Shown piece by piece: positions 1 to 9,915 of a DNA stretch of 64,000 nucleotides; positions within the stretch are counted from its first letter, which is position 1; each line of letters begins with the position of its first letter. The DNA is from Letharia columbiana (lineage: Eukaryota; Ascomycota; Lecanoromycetes; Lecanorales; Parmeliaceae). Made by a program: the position numbers and the translations under genes. Location: assembly GCF_014066305.1 (NCBI RefSeq), contig NW_023501130.1, positions 41,483 through 105,482 on the forward strand, given 5' to 3'. The notes below the pieces were generated by a model that saw only the letters and a program-made list of their open reading frames with translations, was not told the origin of the DNA and did not search any database.

Positions 1-457
1 TTCGCAGGGGATGGGATCTGTAGTGTCAAGGTCCAGCGGATGAATATCCAAGCGAGCCCGTCAATGTCGCAGTATGTGTTGGCTGGAAACTGTTGGCAGG
101 CAGGCGCTGATCCTGGTGCCAAGGTTGGTCCGATATCTTTACGACGAAAGCTTTGTCTTCGTTCCACAGTTCGTTGATGGCAGCAGAAGCGAATGCACCA
201 TAAGTCCGTTGGGAAAAGATTCAACGGCAGCGTGAATGGAGTCAGCGGAATTGCCAGGCGCCAGGACGGCTGGTAGGGCGACCTGGTCTGCGCCGACTTT
301 GCCTTTTTTCTGGAACTTTGCAGTGGGACTCTCTTGTTGGTTTCCCGGATCCTTGGCGACATGGATTGCTAGTTCTTGAAGACGAAGAGCTGAAAGAGGC
401 TGAGGGGGCAAAGCATAGCCAAAGATGATAAAATGGACTAAGCCTTATGAACGGCAT
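1..457 (-). pseudogene. Degraded secreted-protein-like locus, cut by window edge
   Basis: I do not recognise the family. Reading leftward from an ATG at 455-457, the first codons give a hydrophobic leader (MPFIRLSPFYHLWLCFA) like a signal peptide. Protein-like sequence then continues in a second frame from about 408 to 215, and in a third frame as YGAFASAAINELWNEDKAF and onward. The first frame change falls at a run of five G (404-408 on the + strand), the second between about 195 and 225. Further left, a fourth stretch (FPANTYCDIDGLAWIF) is open to the window edge; it could be joined by a 53-nt GT..AG intron. Two single-base shifts in one small locus suggest a pseudogene, or homopolymer sequencing errors. 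The evidence is only that the pieces look like protein and run on in order. Confidence 0.25.
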
Positions 458-1424
458 GGCATAATCTTCGGGGAATAGGGGGACCCAGTATTAATATTTT
501 CTCGCCACAGCTTGACCTGGGGCTAGTGATTGGAGAGGCACAGCCACGCTTTGCAGGATAGCCGAGTTGCCATGTTGGAAGACCTTGAATACATACCGGC
601 GGCTGTCCCCCCGTTTCTTGCTCTTCATTCTTGTTCCTCTCGGTCGCTAGAAGAGTTTTGGAATTTACTGAGCCAGAGGATCAAAAAACTCACCTTTCCT
701 CTCAACGCAAAGTCAACATACCTGCGCGACAAACATTGTTCGTGAGGGTCTCAGCGCTATGGGTGCCAGGAGCGAGGAAATAGATGGGCGAGAGTCCGAG
801 ACTTGAGATTGGAAGTCGAAACGTGGGACAACCTGCGAGAGGGAGTACCATACCGTATGGACCGAGATCAGTTGGGCTTGGATCATTTTGGATGGTTGGC
901 ATCTTCTCGACCCGCTCTAGACTGTCACCGCTCTGATAGGGTGGACCTGCATCAAAGGACTACTAGCTTCCTGCATGCTACAAGCGACAGCCGCCCGGAC
1001 AAGCACCCCACCATGATGTATCTCTACCTACTTCCTACTTCTTTTCAACCCCTCCAAGTAACCGTGGTGCAGCAGCTTCGTGGGTGGCCAATCCATCCTT
1101 GCTCTCCTCAATCCTCCTTCTCATCTCAGGCTCTGCCCAGCAAAGTTGTTGAACGAAAGCGACATTCCAACGCTGAAAATCTTCCTGGATCAACATCAAT
1201 TTTCAATATCAAAACAGCAAGATCTATCCATTTCAACCGAAACCACTTCAGAAAGGGCGTTCAACGACGGGAATACTCGCCTCCTTGGTGCTACTCTTGT
1301 CAATATTCTAAAGATCCCTACTGCTCGCCGCCCCCCTTTCCTAGCCCCGTGCCTGCCCCGCCCTCGAAAAAGCCTTGAATCTCCCCGAAAAAAAGACGAT
1401 GCCAGCCGCCGGCGCTATTATCAA
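458..1424. other. No supportable gene
   Basis: Open frames on the + strand in 803-1430 are 100-190 codons long, but they lack an ATG at their start, overlap each other in two frames and show no recognisable motif. The part near 1320-1400 is strongly pyrimidine-rich, which keeps frames open by chance. Nothing else was found here. Confidence 0.4.
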
Positions 1425-1809
1425 TTATGAGAGATTCGGGCTGCGTATGATATGGTTGCTGGCGATCGTGAAAGCCAAACATTCGATTTCGTCTCCTCGT
1501 CCAACGCTAGCGAGAGCGAAGTCTTTGGCATAGATAGCTGGGTTGAGAATTCACCGCGCGAGAGGAGCATCGGACCGGGAATACGTAGCTGGCCTGTGCA
1601 GCTGGCATGCTGTGCCGATGAAGCGGGTCTGGAGGTAGTAGCGGCTTGGTGGGGGGATGGTTGCATTGGTGGTAGAGGTTGTGGGATAGAGGGGAAGCGA
1701 GGGCGAGTGGTAGGGTGATGAGACAGAGCAATGGAGGGAGGATGGAGGGCAGTTTGGCGAAATTGAAGATGAGCGGGTTGTGAGGACGAAGAAGAAGGGA
1801 GATAGACAA
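1425..1809 (-). pseudogene. Frameshifted small secreted protein remnant, YYLxTR motif
   Basis: One frame encodes a clear signal-peptide-like segment (LPPLLCLITLPLALASP), but no ATG precedes it in that frame. Just downstream the frame changes at a run of six G (1651-1656 on the + strand). The new frame carries PPPSRYYLQTRFIG, which resembles APSSYYLKTRVVG at the same distance from the signal peptide in the intact gene at 2613-3359. After an in-frame stop the same frame continues with NPAIYAKDFALASVGRGDE and ends at 1425. The similarity to the neighbour is limited to the leader and the YYLxTR stretch, so the remainder could be unrelated or rearranged. The missing start, the frameshift and the stop together favour a decayed paralogue. 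A one-base sequencing error in the G run is the alternative for the shift alone. Confidence 0.35.
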
Positions 1810-1893
1810 ACAGACAGACGGATTGAAAACTTGGTTGTAAGTTGGAACAATAAACAGCGATTAATGGCAGAGAGGGCACGTAATCAGATATAT

Positions 1894-1914
1894 CATTCAT
1901 TCATTCATTCATTC
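1894..1914. repeat. Tetranucleotide microsatellite (ATTC/CATT)
   Basis: Five uninterrupted copies of ATTC lie upstream of the remnant at 1425-1809. It is a simple repeat with no visible coding role. Confidence 0.9.
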
Positions 1915-2612
1915 ACCGCCTTCCTCCAGCATCAGCAGTCGCTATCAACACACTTGGTGCATCTTGACGCAATAAGCTCGTATTAACCAGCGAGTGCCTC
2001 GGACTGGAACATCTCCAGTAAATCCTCAGCAACCTGATCACTGTTCACGCATTTCGGCAGTAAACGCATACTGGAACCGTGCCGAATGTGAAACGTGTCA
2101 TTGACTGAGGATCTGCGGGCATATTCGCACGCAATCGCTTGGTGTGACATGCGTGCGCAGTAGGCTCGCATGATTTGTCAGGATTTAGAGTGCTTACATG
2201 GAGCAAATTTGAGAAGCAGAGGGCGCAGTCTCCCTTTCAATGGTGACAGTTCCACCGCTGCAACGTCACAATACGAGCGCGAGCTTCTCCGCATCCTTGA
2301 TGAAAAGGGTACCTCCGTCTTGGGGCGCGGAACCGTTTTATTGGTTATGCATGCAGTAGCCGCGCGAGGTCACATCCTCCACAGGGATCGCCATATGATT
2401 GTGTGGATTGGAGGGGCAAATGGTCGCATTTCTTCGGCTTGACAGTACATATGTCCGGAGGACTGATTTGAAATAGGTTAAGCTTGAGGCAGACGTAATT
2501 AAGCATAGTATGCTAGAAGCAGGATTGGTTTTCCACAGAATGTCCCATCAAAATCACGCAGCTCTTCTCATCCTGTGGAAGCCACGCCTTACCGTAGCGC
2601 ATCTCCGTGATG
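1915..2612. other. Intergenic; one weak 90-codon open frame
   Basis: An ATG-initiated + strand frame at 2170-2442 could encode 90 residues with ordinary composition (starting MICQDLECLHGANLR). It has no recognisable domain, signal peptide or intron signals. A 62-codon frame on the - strand ends at 1983. Neither can be supported as a gene from sequence alone. Confidence 0.3.
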
Positions 2613-3359
2613 CTAGATAGCAACCGGCAATAGCTCGACCTCTGCGCAAGTACTCGGCAGCGTTTCCGGTAGATAGGCGTACTGCCAGAACAGCTGGGGA
2701 GCTCCATGCCAGCAGTCACATGCTACAAAAACTGGCATTAGCCAACTTCTCCCCCCTCTGTGGCCGTGGTAAAGCCGTCACACAGATTGACGTACCAAGC
2801 CATCCCGCAAATCCGATCTCTTGGAATTCATATTGCAACCCGGTGGCATCAAAGAAGAATCCAACATCCCCGTAACCGGGGGCAGTGGTCACAAGGTTCC
2901 ATCCTACGGGAAGTCAGAACGCTTGGGTCTGCTGGTAGAGAAATGCGGAGTTACCAGTCCCGCCATTGTCATAGTCGCTCATTATGATGCCGAAAGGTCC
3001 GGGAGGGTCGAGGTTGAATACCTGATAACCGCTGTTGAAGAAGGCGGGGGAGGCAAAGTCGATTGATTGGAGTGTCAAGTCGGCCGTGCCAGCACCTGCA
3101 GGATTTTAGCGGCTGTAATCCTTGATTCTCTGGCGGACACAGAGTGACTGAGCCCAGAAATCTTTATACCGGCGTGATATTTGCTGACGTAAGGGTTATC
3201 CTTATCGTTGTGACTATGACCAACGACACGAGTTTTGAGGTAGTAGCTACTGGGTGCGGTTATTATGCCGCTGGCTACACTGGTGGAAGAGGGTTGAGGA
3301 ATAGCAAAGGCGAAAGGAATGGTGAGGAAGGTCGCAATGGCGGCGATGGTCGTACGCAT
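2613..3359 (-). CDS. Small secreted protein, 182 aa, YYLxTRVVG / ACDxWHG family
   Basis: The four-exon model is 3359-3170, 3095-2955, 2903-2796 and 2722-2613, with introns of 74, 51 and 73 nt. All introns are GT..AG and the spliced frame is open throughout (549 nt). The middle intron carries a CTGAC branch site and removes an in-frame TGA; the third has GCTAAT. The protein begins with a signal peptide (MRTTIAAIATFLTIPFAFA). It continues with SSYYLKTRVVG, then KYHAGAGTADLTL formed across intron 1, a GDVGFFFDATGLQ stretch, and the motif ACDCWHGAPQLFW created exactly across intron 3. From memory of similar fungal proteins, the YYL-T-V, YHTGAG and ACDWWHG-PQLFW motifs recur in a family of secreted proteins of unknown function. 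Rejoining of these motifs by splicing is the main support. Function is unknown; an extracellular or wall role is likely from the leader. Confidence 0.82.
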
Positions 3360-4158
3360 CGTGATGTAGGAAGTCGTGAGTGATACACGCATTTGAAGGC
3401 TATTGACATTAAAAGAGGAGAAACAGAATGAGGTGACCAAACGAAAGTAGTTACTAGCTAACGAGACCTTTACGTTATAGAAGGGAGGATTGAGGATTAG
3501 AAAGGGCATGATGAGGGAGCACGCCACTATTTACAATCCTTTCTTTCTTGCAACTTGTTCCCGGCGAAGAACTATATGCACGGCCCGTATGTCCCGCCAA
3601 GCTCGTATGCTCCAGACATTTGCTCGGAGCGCGCGAAAATGTCGCTCGCCGCTTGTAGCGCATTCGAGTACAATTTGCGAATAGAATCAGGAGGCATTTT
3701 TCTTCTGTCCTAAAATCGGACACAATGACCTCGTCTGGACCAGACCGTATCAGGAATGTCCACGAATGGTGGGGAGGTTATGCAGGGACCTTCTCGGGAT
3801 GACCTGCATAAGACAGATCAATGGAAACAATTGGACTCAATGCTCGGGTCCTTCCAACCGGGTCGATAGCATCGGAAAATTTGCATTGAATCGATAGTGT
3901 TAGATGTCAGTGGCTGCTAAAGCGATGCCACGCACGAATGCAGCATCCTTCAAGTCTATGTACAGCTTCAATTTCCGGAGGCATGCATGCAGGATAAAGA
4001 CTTGCTCCGTACACTTAATGACGAATGCTATACGAGGACCTGCAATTAGTCAGATCCAATGGTCCCGGAGTTGGCCGATACTGAGGTAGCGGCACCAAAA
4101 AGACGGTGAACTCTTGCGCACTCAACATACGCTTTCCATTGTCATGTGTGTGGTCGAT
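3360..4158. other. Intergenic, no gene seen
   Basis: This is the 5' flank of the 2613-3359 gene and the 3' flank of the 4159-5924 gene, both on the - strand. Only short overlapping frames occur, and I saw no domain, signal peptide or RNA gene. Confidence 0.5.
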
Positions 4159-5924
4159 TCAACTGAGACCTGAGCATGTCACTAGTTCAAGTGAGGACTC
4201 AATGCAAGGCTCGCTCGCAGCAACTGGCTTCAAAGGTACACCAGAGGCTGCCGTGCTCGTATAGGTGGCACTTTGATTCACAGAAGAGGCAGAAATGTTT
4301 GGAATTGTCAAATTTAAGGCCATTGTGGCGTTCGCGCCTAGGATTCGTTCTGGCGGGCGGAAAGGCGCAGACCTGGCCGGACATTGTCGGACGTCTCCTT
4401 GATGGCTCGCCACCACTCCCCACGAGCATGTCGCATCTGCAGGTCCGTTGAACGGTGGCTGGAGATACACTGCGATTTCGAATGTAGGCGGAAAGGCCAC
4501 CTGCAGCATCCCTTGGTTTTGTTTGAGCCTTTTTCGAAGGGCTGTTAACGGAAGGAGATCTTACCTGTCTGTCTCCTGCCGAGGTATTGGCTCCTCCTTC
4601 GACTACGAATCGTCTGACTGATGGCTGTACCGCCAAGAGTGCCCGAGCCGGGGCTGCTTATACACGTTGCGATCAAAGTCTCGGCAACACTTCGCAGCAT
4701 ATCCCACGTTGTGGAATGCCTTTCGTTTGCTCCTACAGCTATGGCGCAATTCCCTGGGGTTTGACCCAAAATCAGCGCGGCCCTGTAGGTTGAATCGAGT
4801 GTGCGGTGACTTACCTATTACTTTGATGATTGGTCCCGACGCGGGATCAAGTATTACATCGCCAGACTGAACAAATTCATACAATACAGCCTCGCAATTG
4901 GCGGTACTGGGACTCCCAAGTGTTTCATCACAGGCGTATTTCACGTTGACGGGGATCGGAGTCGGAGGTTCTACGGGGTATTGCCACCATCGTGGGTGGT
5001 CTTGACCTATCAATGAGTTCTGGTTGGATTCTAGTCCCTTGAGTATCCTCGCGAGGCTGTTCTGAATCGTTGTGGTCCTGGATCTTAGGAATTGATTCTC
5101 TGCACTGTGCTTGACAATTAGTGTTTGCAGCACAAGGAAAAATCAAGTGAGCTCACTCTCCCATCACCGCCAAGGAAATGGCATAGTCAGTTACCTCAGG
5201 ATGCAGCCGGTACGAAGGAGCTGACACTGTGATCGTCATGTAATAGGGTATATCTAAGATAGTGTCCACTTAGCTAGGAGGAGACAGTTGTTGGAGATTT
5301 TTGGATTGCTGGTGGAGCATTCAGGGTAGGGCCGCAAGACTTACTGTATTCATTGATGGCAGGAATGGACGGTATTGCGACAAATTCGACTGTCCCGTCC
5401 GGCTGCCAGACCCCGGCCGGTGTAGGAAACTCGGCGTTGTCTCCCCCATAGGTCGTAGGATGGATCAGGGACTCGAGTGTCCTCCCGACACCGTAGGTTA
5501 TGAACCCGCCACGGTTCAAATAGTCAACGCAAGTATCTAAAATAACCTGGGCCATCTCCCTAATCTCATCCCACGGAACGAACACGAATTGATCATTCTG
5601 CGAATGGCCGTCCAAATTGATAGTGACCATACAGCTCGGCTCGGGTTCAAAATCCGTGTACTGGACTGGAACTTGGATGTAATTGTTGGTTGCGGTATGT
5701 CCACGAGTAGTGAAGATGCTGGGAAGGGTGCCCCTGGGTAGGTTGTCCACCGCTGCTTTGCACGCCCAATGACCGAGGGGACGCCCAAGGAATTGACTGC
5801 ATGCTTGTGCGTCTGGCAACACGGGGTAAGAACTCGACGCATAAGCTAGGTAGGGAGAGGCAATACAAGCAAGAAGGCACAGCTTTCCTGAAGGGGGCCA
5901 TGTTGAAGGCCACTGTGACCGCAT
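4159..5924 (-). CDS. Secreted protein with two tandem cysteine domains, 502 aa
   Basis: The five-exon model is 5924-5345, 5253-5157, 5104-4815, 4753-4565 and 4511-4159, with introns of 91, 52, 61 and 53 nt. The spliced frame is open over 1,509 nt. Residues 1-30 form a signal peptide (h-region LCLLACIASPYLAYA). Two halves share a pattern: Cys, a few residues, LG-P, Cys, Ala, then Cys-x-V, a W-D-x-(I/L)-R-x-x-A motif, Cys, and GG. In the first half the cysteines are at 42, 55, 98 and 132 with WDEIR near 118; in the second they are at 284, 296, 325 and 353 with WDMLR near 339. The C-terminal region (387-502) is rich in Ser, Thr, Ala and Pro and has further cysteines. I know of similar uncharacterised fungal secreted proteins but no named domain. 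Intron 1 has alternatives: without splicing the frame ends at 5274, giving a separate 216-residue protein. Intron 4 uses a less common AAG acceptor. Joining all exons is inference from frame and domain symmetry. Confidence 0.72.
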
Positions 5925-7181
5925 GCCAGAAATTGAAGAATTACTGCAATGTTCATGAAAGAAGAGATTTCAATTTTGGCCATCAGAAATATGACAGCGG
6001 GAATGGCGTTAATTACCGAAGATGGAGGGACTAACATCTGATTAAACCACGTCGCGTTTTAACCATTGACATTTGAAACACTCTCGGAGTTTAGAATAAT
6101 CACACGGAGGCGCACAAATGATAAAGACGGTGATATGGAGCACGACCTTGAATGCTCATCTTAGGCTGAACGGCGCCAATCAGAATTGAGCCGCGATTTG
6201 ATGCGCTCTTGGACTTGGAGCTGACTCGCTCCTGGGACAGATTACAGGAGACATCGCCTAGCACAGGCCGCAGGTTAACACCGGGAGCTGCCGTTATCTA
6301 TTACATGTGGCGACAGCCAGTCTTCTTTCATGAGGTATAATATGGAGGACCCTCGAGAGGATAATCGTCCAACCTCCCACAGATAGGCCCCTGAAGATTC
6401 CAAACAGCAGCACCTACCGGACAGAGATGCTTAGACGTAGTAGATAGGATCAGATCGATAATCGTAGAGCTGGCTAAGTTAACTGCGGGGGAGGTTGTCG
6501 GTGGTAGCGGGCACGGGGCGTTCCCCGAGACCCGCCAATATTCCTTCCCGCCCTCCCACCCGAATGGTTCTGAGTGAGCGTCGTTTGCCATCGGCCGGAT
6601 GTTTTCAATGCGGTCGACTCCTTTTTTGAATTCTTTGGCCACTTTGAAATTAAAAAAAAAATACCATGATGATAATGTGTCAGACTTCATACATCGTGCC
6701 TCAGCTACTATGTGCCTTGGACTTTTAGGTGAAATTAGCATCACGTCCCATGCTTCTCTACTGATAGCTGAGCGTATCTCCTAAGGATAGACATGCAGGG
6801 CTCAAAGTGACTCTCGCACACTGTTAATTGCCGAGACTCACAATGGTACGAACAAACAGCGTGAGGCAAAATGAAGAAGGATGTTGGAGCTCTTGCCAAA
6901 TCTCAGAGGATGAACGGAAGGCAGCTGCCGAAGATCGACACAGGGATTATGACACTAAGGTACTGTACTTTACCTTAGTCCTTATCTTAGCGCAAACCAC
7001 TGTTAGCGCATGCCGATGCCGCTTCATTCACATCTAGGACTAGGTATTTTTAGGCTTCGACTTCATCACTCCTACTTTCCAACCTCTACAACTTCTGCCA
7101 ACACATTTTGCTTCGGCTCATTCTTTCTTGAGGCATCGCATATATATGGCTCCTCGTTCTGTCTGCAATTAATTCTCCCTC
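5925..7181. other. Intergenic region upstream of two divergent genes
   Basis: This holds the upstream regions of the - strand secreted gene (start 5924) and the + strand F-box gene (start 7182). A 137-codon ATG-initiated - strand frame at 6328-6741 has no recognisable motif or leader and is not annotated. An A/T run (TATATATGG) lies at about 7140-7148, roughly 35 bases before the F-box ATG; I do not claim it as a promoter. Confidence 0.4.
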
Positions 7182-9383
7182 ATGGCTCCCTCGGCGTCCC
7201 GCCTCCGCTCTGTGAGAAACATGAAACTACCCTCCAGAACTCGCTCTACGCGCAACCATGTATCCTATCGCGAGCAGACCAGCGACAGCGACAGGGAAGA
7301 GTTCAATGAATGTGCCGGCGAGGACGACTTCGAAGCCGCTCCATCGCGACCACAACGGCATCGTGCTCCGCCTCCAGCTCCTACCACTACCTCTCCGCAG
7401 TCGAGTACCTCAAAGAAACGCAAAGCATCTGGGCCGGGACACAGACGGCACCATGCTGGCCCAAAGAGACTCAAGCTTAGTGGGCTTGATACAGACTCGA
7501 AGAAACATCGCGATACGGTCATTCAATTCACTGGCAAGACCATGCCTTGGCCGACTCTGCCCTACCACATCCTGCTCGCCATCTTCAGCTACGCTTCTCG
7601 ACCTCTCCTAAGCGATACATTCCAACCCACGCCGTCCATCAACTGGTTGTACAGTGTTGCGCTTTGTTGTAAAGCCTTCGCTGAGCCTGCTCTCTCTGCC
7701 CTTTACTATTCGCCACCTCTCGATACGCCAAGTCGAGCTCATCGCCTCCTCTCGCACCTAGAAACCCAAGATGAGACGTCATACTTCAATTATGGAGCAA
7801 AAATCAAATATCTGGACTTGGAAGCTTCCAGCACATTGCTACACAAATTTGTCGGCAGGGACCCCTTGGACCTTGGAGCGCTCGTGTCCCTGACTCCCCA
7901 GCTGCGAGGCATTACATTACACCTTTACTCAGATAATCTGGCTTGGAGAAAAAGTGGCAGATCCAGGAATATTGCTGGCAGTAAAGCTGTGTATCACCGT
8001 TCGATGGTTACGGCGCTGCGGGAAAACAAGATCATGCTTCAAGACTGGACATGGAACCACTCGCTGGCAAAGCAAGGCCAGAGCGCATTTCCACTGGCGC
8101 AAATGAGAGACGTTCACTTGATGCCGCCCTTCCAGACCCTACGAAGTCTGGCTCTTGTCAACTACCCCGCCGGCCCAGTTGAGAAAGGCAGACCTTGCGA
8201 AGACACGCTTGCAGAAGCCATCAACCTTTTGCCAAAATTGACAGACCTACATTTTCACATGTCCTCTGTCAATGACCGACTCTTGTCCAAACTACCACAT
8301 AACCTCCAGACCCTCGAGATCGTGGAATGTCCAGTACTAAAATCGTCTTCGCTTGATGGCTTCCTCGCTGCGAAAGGGGTGAATATGCGACAGCTAATCT
8401 TGGATCATAATCAGTCCCTGAATCTATCTTTCCTGACAAATCTTGCCCAATCCTGTCCAAAACTGGAGCTCCTCAAAGCCGACCTACGATACTTCGGCAC
8501 ATTGAACGTGATTCGAGATACGGATCCAAAATATGACGCACTCCTACTTGATGACGAAAGGCCAACCTGGCCAGTGACTCTACGGAATCTGGAGCTCTTC
8601 CATCTACGGAAATGGAATCTTCAGACGGCCGAGCTTTTCTTCTCCTCTTTGACGGATTCCGCAGAAATGTTGCCTGATCTTCGCCAGCTCAAGATCAAGG
8701 CTAGCCTCGATGAGAGCGGTTGGCGAGAAAGGATTGCCTTCCGCGACAATTGGACGGAAAATCTTCGGCGCGTTTTCCTTAGGAGGTCGCCACCGCCAAA
8801 TCCGCAGCTCAAATCCATTTCCGCTTTCAAGGCTTTCAAATCACAGCAAAAGAAGGGCAAGACCGGTGTTCGGGAGGAGAAGCGGCAGACTCTCACGCGG
8901 GCTACAGCTTCCAACCTCAACAATGAAGGCACCATCCAAGCCAGCCGAGTCGAGGTGGCTCCTCAAACAACGGTCAAAGACGCAAGTGAAAGCGACAGTG
9001 ACGCTCCGTTGGTCAAAGTTCGCCGAAGCACTAGAGCCAGAACGCAGAGGGAAGACATCTACACTCTGTCTGAGAGTTCTCCCAGTCGGCCAAAAGCTCC
9101 TCGTCGCCGAAGACGCCGCAAAGGCTCTGATGACTCATCAAGCGAAGACTCAGCAATCGACGACGACGGCATACTTGAGCCAGATACCCAACAAACATCT
9201 GTCGATCGCGAAGCGGAATTGTACGTACAAGGCCTTTGCGATGTAGTGGATGTCTTGATCGACAACCTACGACCTACTGAGGAGCAGCTCAAAGAAGACG
9301 ATTTCCTTGATGAAGAGGTCAGTGGTGATGAGGATTGGAACGGAGATGATGAAATGCCTGGTGATAATGGGTATGCTTGGTAA
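7182..9383 (+). CDS. F-box and leucine-rich-repeat-like protein, 733 aa
   Basis: This is a single uninterrupted frame from ATG to TAA. Residues 1-115 are a basic, low-complexity region rich in Ser, Arg, Pro and Lys. An F-box-like helix bundle follows at about 122-180 (MPWPTLPYHILLAIFSYAS, then LYSVALCCKAFAEPALSALYYSP). Residues about 205-540 hold repeated leucine-patterned segments (for example LPKLTDLHFHMSS, LPHNLQTLEIVECP, LRNLELFHLRKWNL), as in leucine-rich repeats. From about 560 the protein is charged and probably disordered, with SDSD and RRRRRR stretches and an acidic end. F-box proteins generally recruit substrates to SCF ubiquitin ligases through Skp1, and the repeats would bind the substrate; the target is unknown. 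It is convergent with EMC7 downstream. The length and lack of introns fit a conserved ascomycete gene, but I cannot assign a symbol. Confidence 0.88.
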   Translation: MAPSASRLRSVRNMKLPSRTRSTRNHVSYREQTSDSDREEFNECAGEDDFEAAPSRPQRHRAPPPAPTTTSPQSSTSKKRKASGPGHRRHHAGPKRLKLSGLDTDSKKHRDTVIQFTGKTMPWPTLPYHILLAIFSYASRPLLSDTFQPTPSINWLYSVALCCKAFAEPALSALYYSPPLDTPSRAHRLLSHLETQDETSYFNYGAKIKYLDLEASSTLLHKFVGRDPLDLGALVSLTPQLRGITLHLYSDNLAWRKSGRSRNIAGSKAVYHRSMVTALRENKIMLQDWTWNHSLAKQGQSAFPLAQMRDVHLMPPFQTLRSLALVNYPAGPVEKGRPCEDTLAEAINLLPKLTDLHFHMSSVNDRLLSKLPHNLQTLEIVECPVLKSSSLDGFLAAKGVNMRQLILDHNQSLNLSFLTNLAQSCPKLELLKADLRYFGTLNVIRDTDPKYDALLLDDERPTWPVTLRNLELFHLRKWNLQTAELFFSSLTDSAEMLPDLRQLKIKASLDESGWRERIAFRDNWTENLRRVFLRRSPPPNPQLKSISAFKAFKSQQKKGKTGVREEKRQTLTRATASNLNNEGTIQASRVEVAPQTTVKDASESDSDAPLVKVRRSTRARTQREDIYTLSESSPSRPKAPRRRRRRKGSDDSSSEDSAIDDDGILEPDTQQTSVDREAELYVQGLCDVVDVLIDNLRPTEEQLKEDDFLDEEVSGDEDWNGDDEMPGDNGYAW

Positions 9384-9915
9384 TATCTATATTGTACAAG
9401 ATTATGAACAAGGCCTCGTGGACGGGCGACAAACACGGAAGCTGGCGCTGTGTGACGTACATGTGCATAATCTGGAGGCCTGGATGGAGGACGGACGCAT
9501 GTCACAAGATACCCAAGCGATCAGGGAGGCTAGGTGTTATTATCGTCAGCTGAACTTGGAGAGGGCTGTATTGCTTCATCCTTCGCGAATGTACATTAAT
9601 TACCGCCTGTAAACAGACGAGTCTTTCACCGCTACTACAATCGCAGATCCACTGTTGCAGTGTCCTTGCGGCACACCGCATCTCCTTAGCAGACACGCCT
9701 ACTTCGACACGATTGGGGAACGTAGCATTCCTCACAACACCCGCAATCAGCTTTCCCTCCCATTGTGATTTGGCAGGCGTCTTAGACGGATTGCACACAG
9801 CAAAGACGCCCAATACCTTGCGAAAAGAACCACTACCGAGCACCAAATCCACCAGACATTTACGGCTAATATATCTTAGAGCTACCCCTCATACACAGTT
9901 GCCCTGTAGCGCCCC
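9384..9915. other. Convergent intergenic region between F-box gene and EMC7
   Basis: The 532 bases between two facing stop codons must hold both 3' untranslated regions. A - strand frame at 9502-9852 stays open for more than 115 codons (for example SQWEGKLIAGVVRNATF), but it has no ATG near its beginning and no recognised domain. It is more likely a chance frame or an old fragment than a gene. Confidence 0.4.

Noticed and set aside
803..1430. Two overlapping + strand open frames of 191 and 116 codons
   Set aside because: Neither begins with ATG, they compete for the same DNA, and the pyrimidine-rich composition explains the lack of stops. No motif or leader was seen.
1452..1718. 88-codon + strand frame with an ATG
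   Set aside because: It lies opposite the secreted-protein remnant, and its second half is made of G-rich low-complexity codons that mirror the C-rich coding strand.
4199..4636. 145-codon - strand frame across intron 4 and exon 5 of the tandem-domain gene
   Set aside because: It uses a different frame from the exons, is rich in Arg and Ser as shadow frames often are, and breaks the FEIAVYLQPPFNG continuation that fits the gene.
5274..5924. A separate 216-residue secreted gene ending at 5274
   Set aside because: A canonical GTAAGT donor at 5344 and an acceptor at 5254 give a frame that runs straight into the second domain. The two-gene model would leave that second part without a leader peptide. 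It is kept as the main alternative.
6328..6741. 137-codon - strand frame starting at an ATG
   Set aside because: No leader, domain or splice signals were seen, and it sits between two gene upstream regions. A random open frame of this size is possible.
8710..9246. 178-codon + strand frame inside the F-box gene
   Set aside because: It is a shadow of the low-complexity charged C-terminal coding region of the 733-residue protein.
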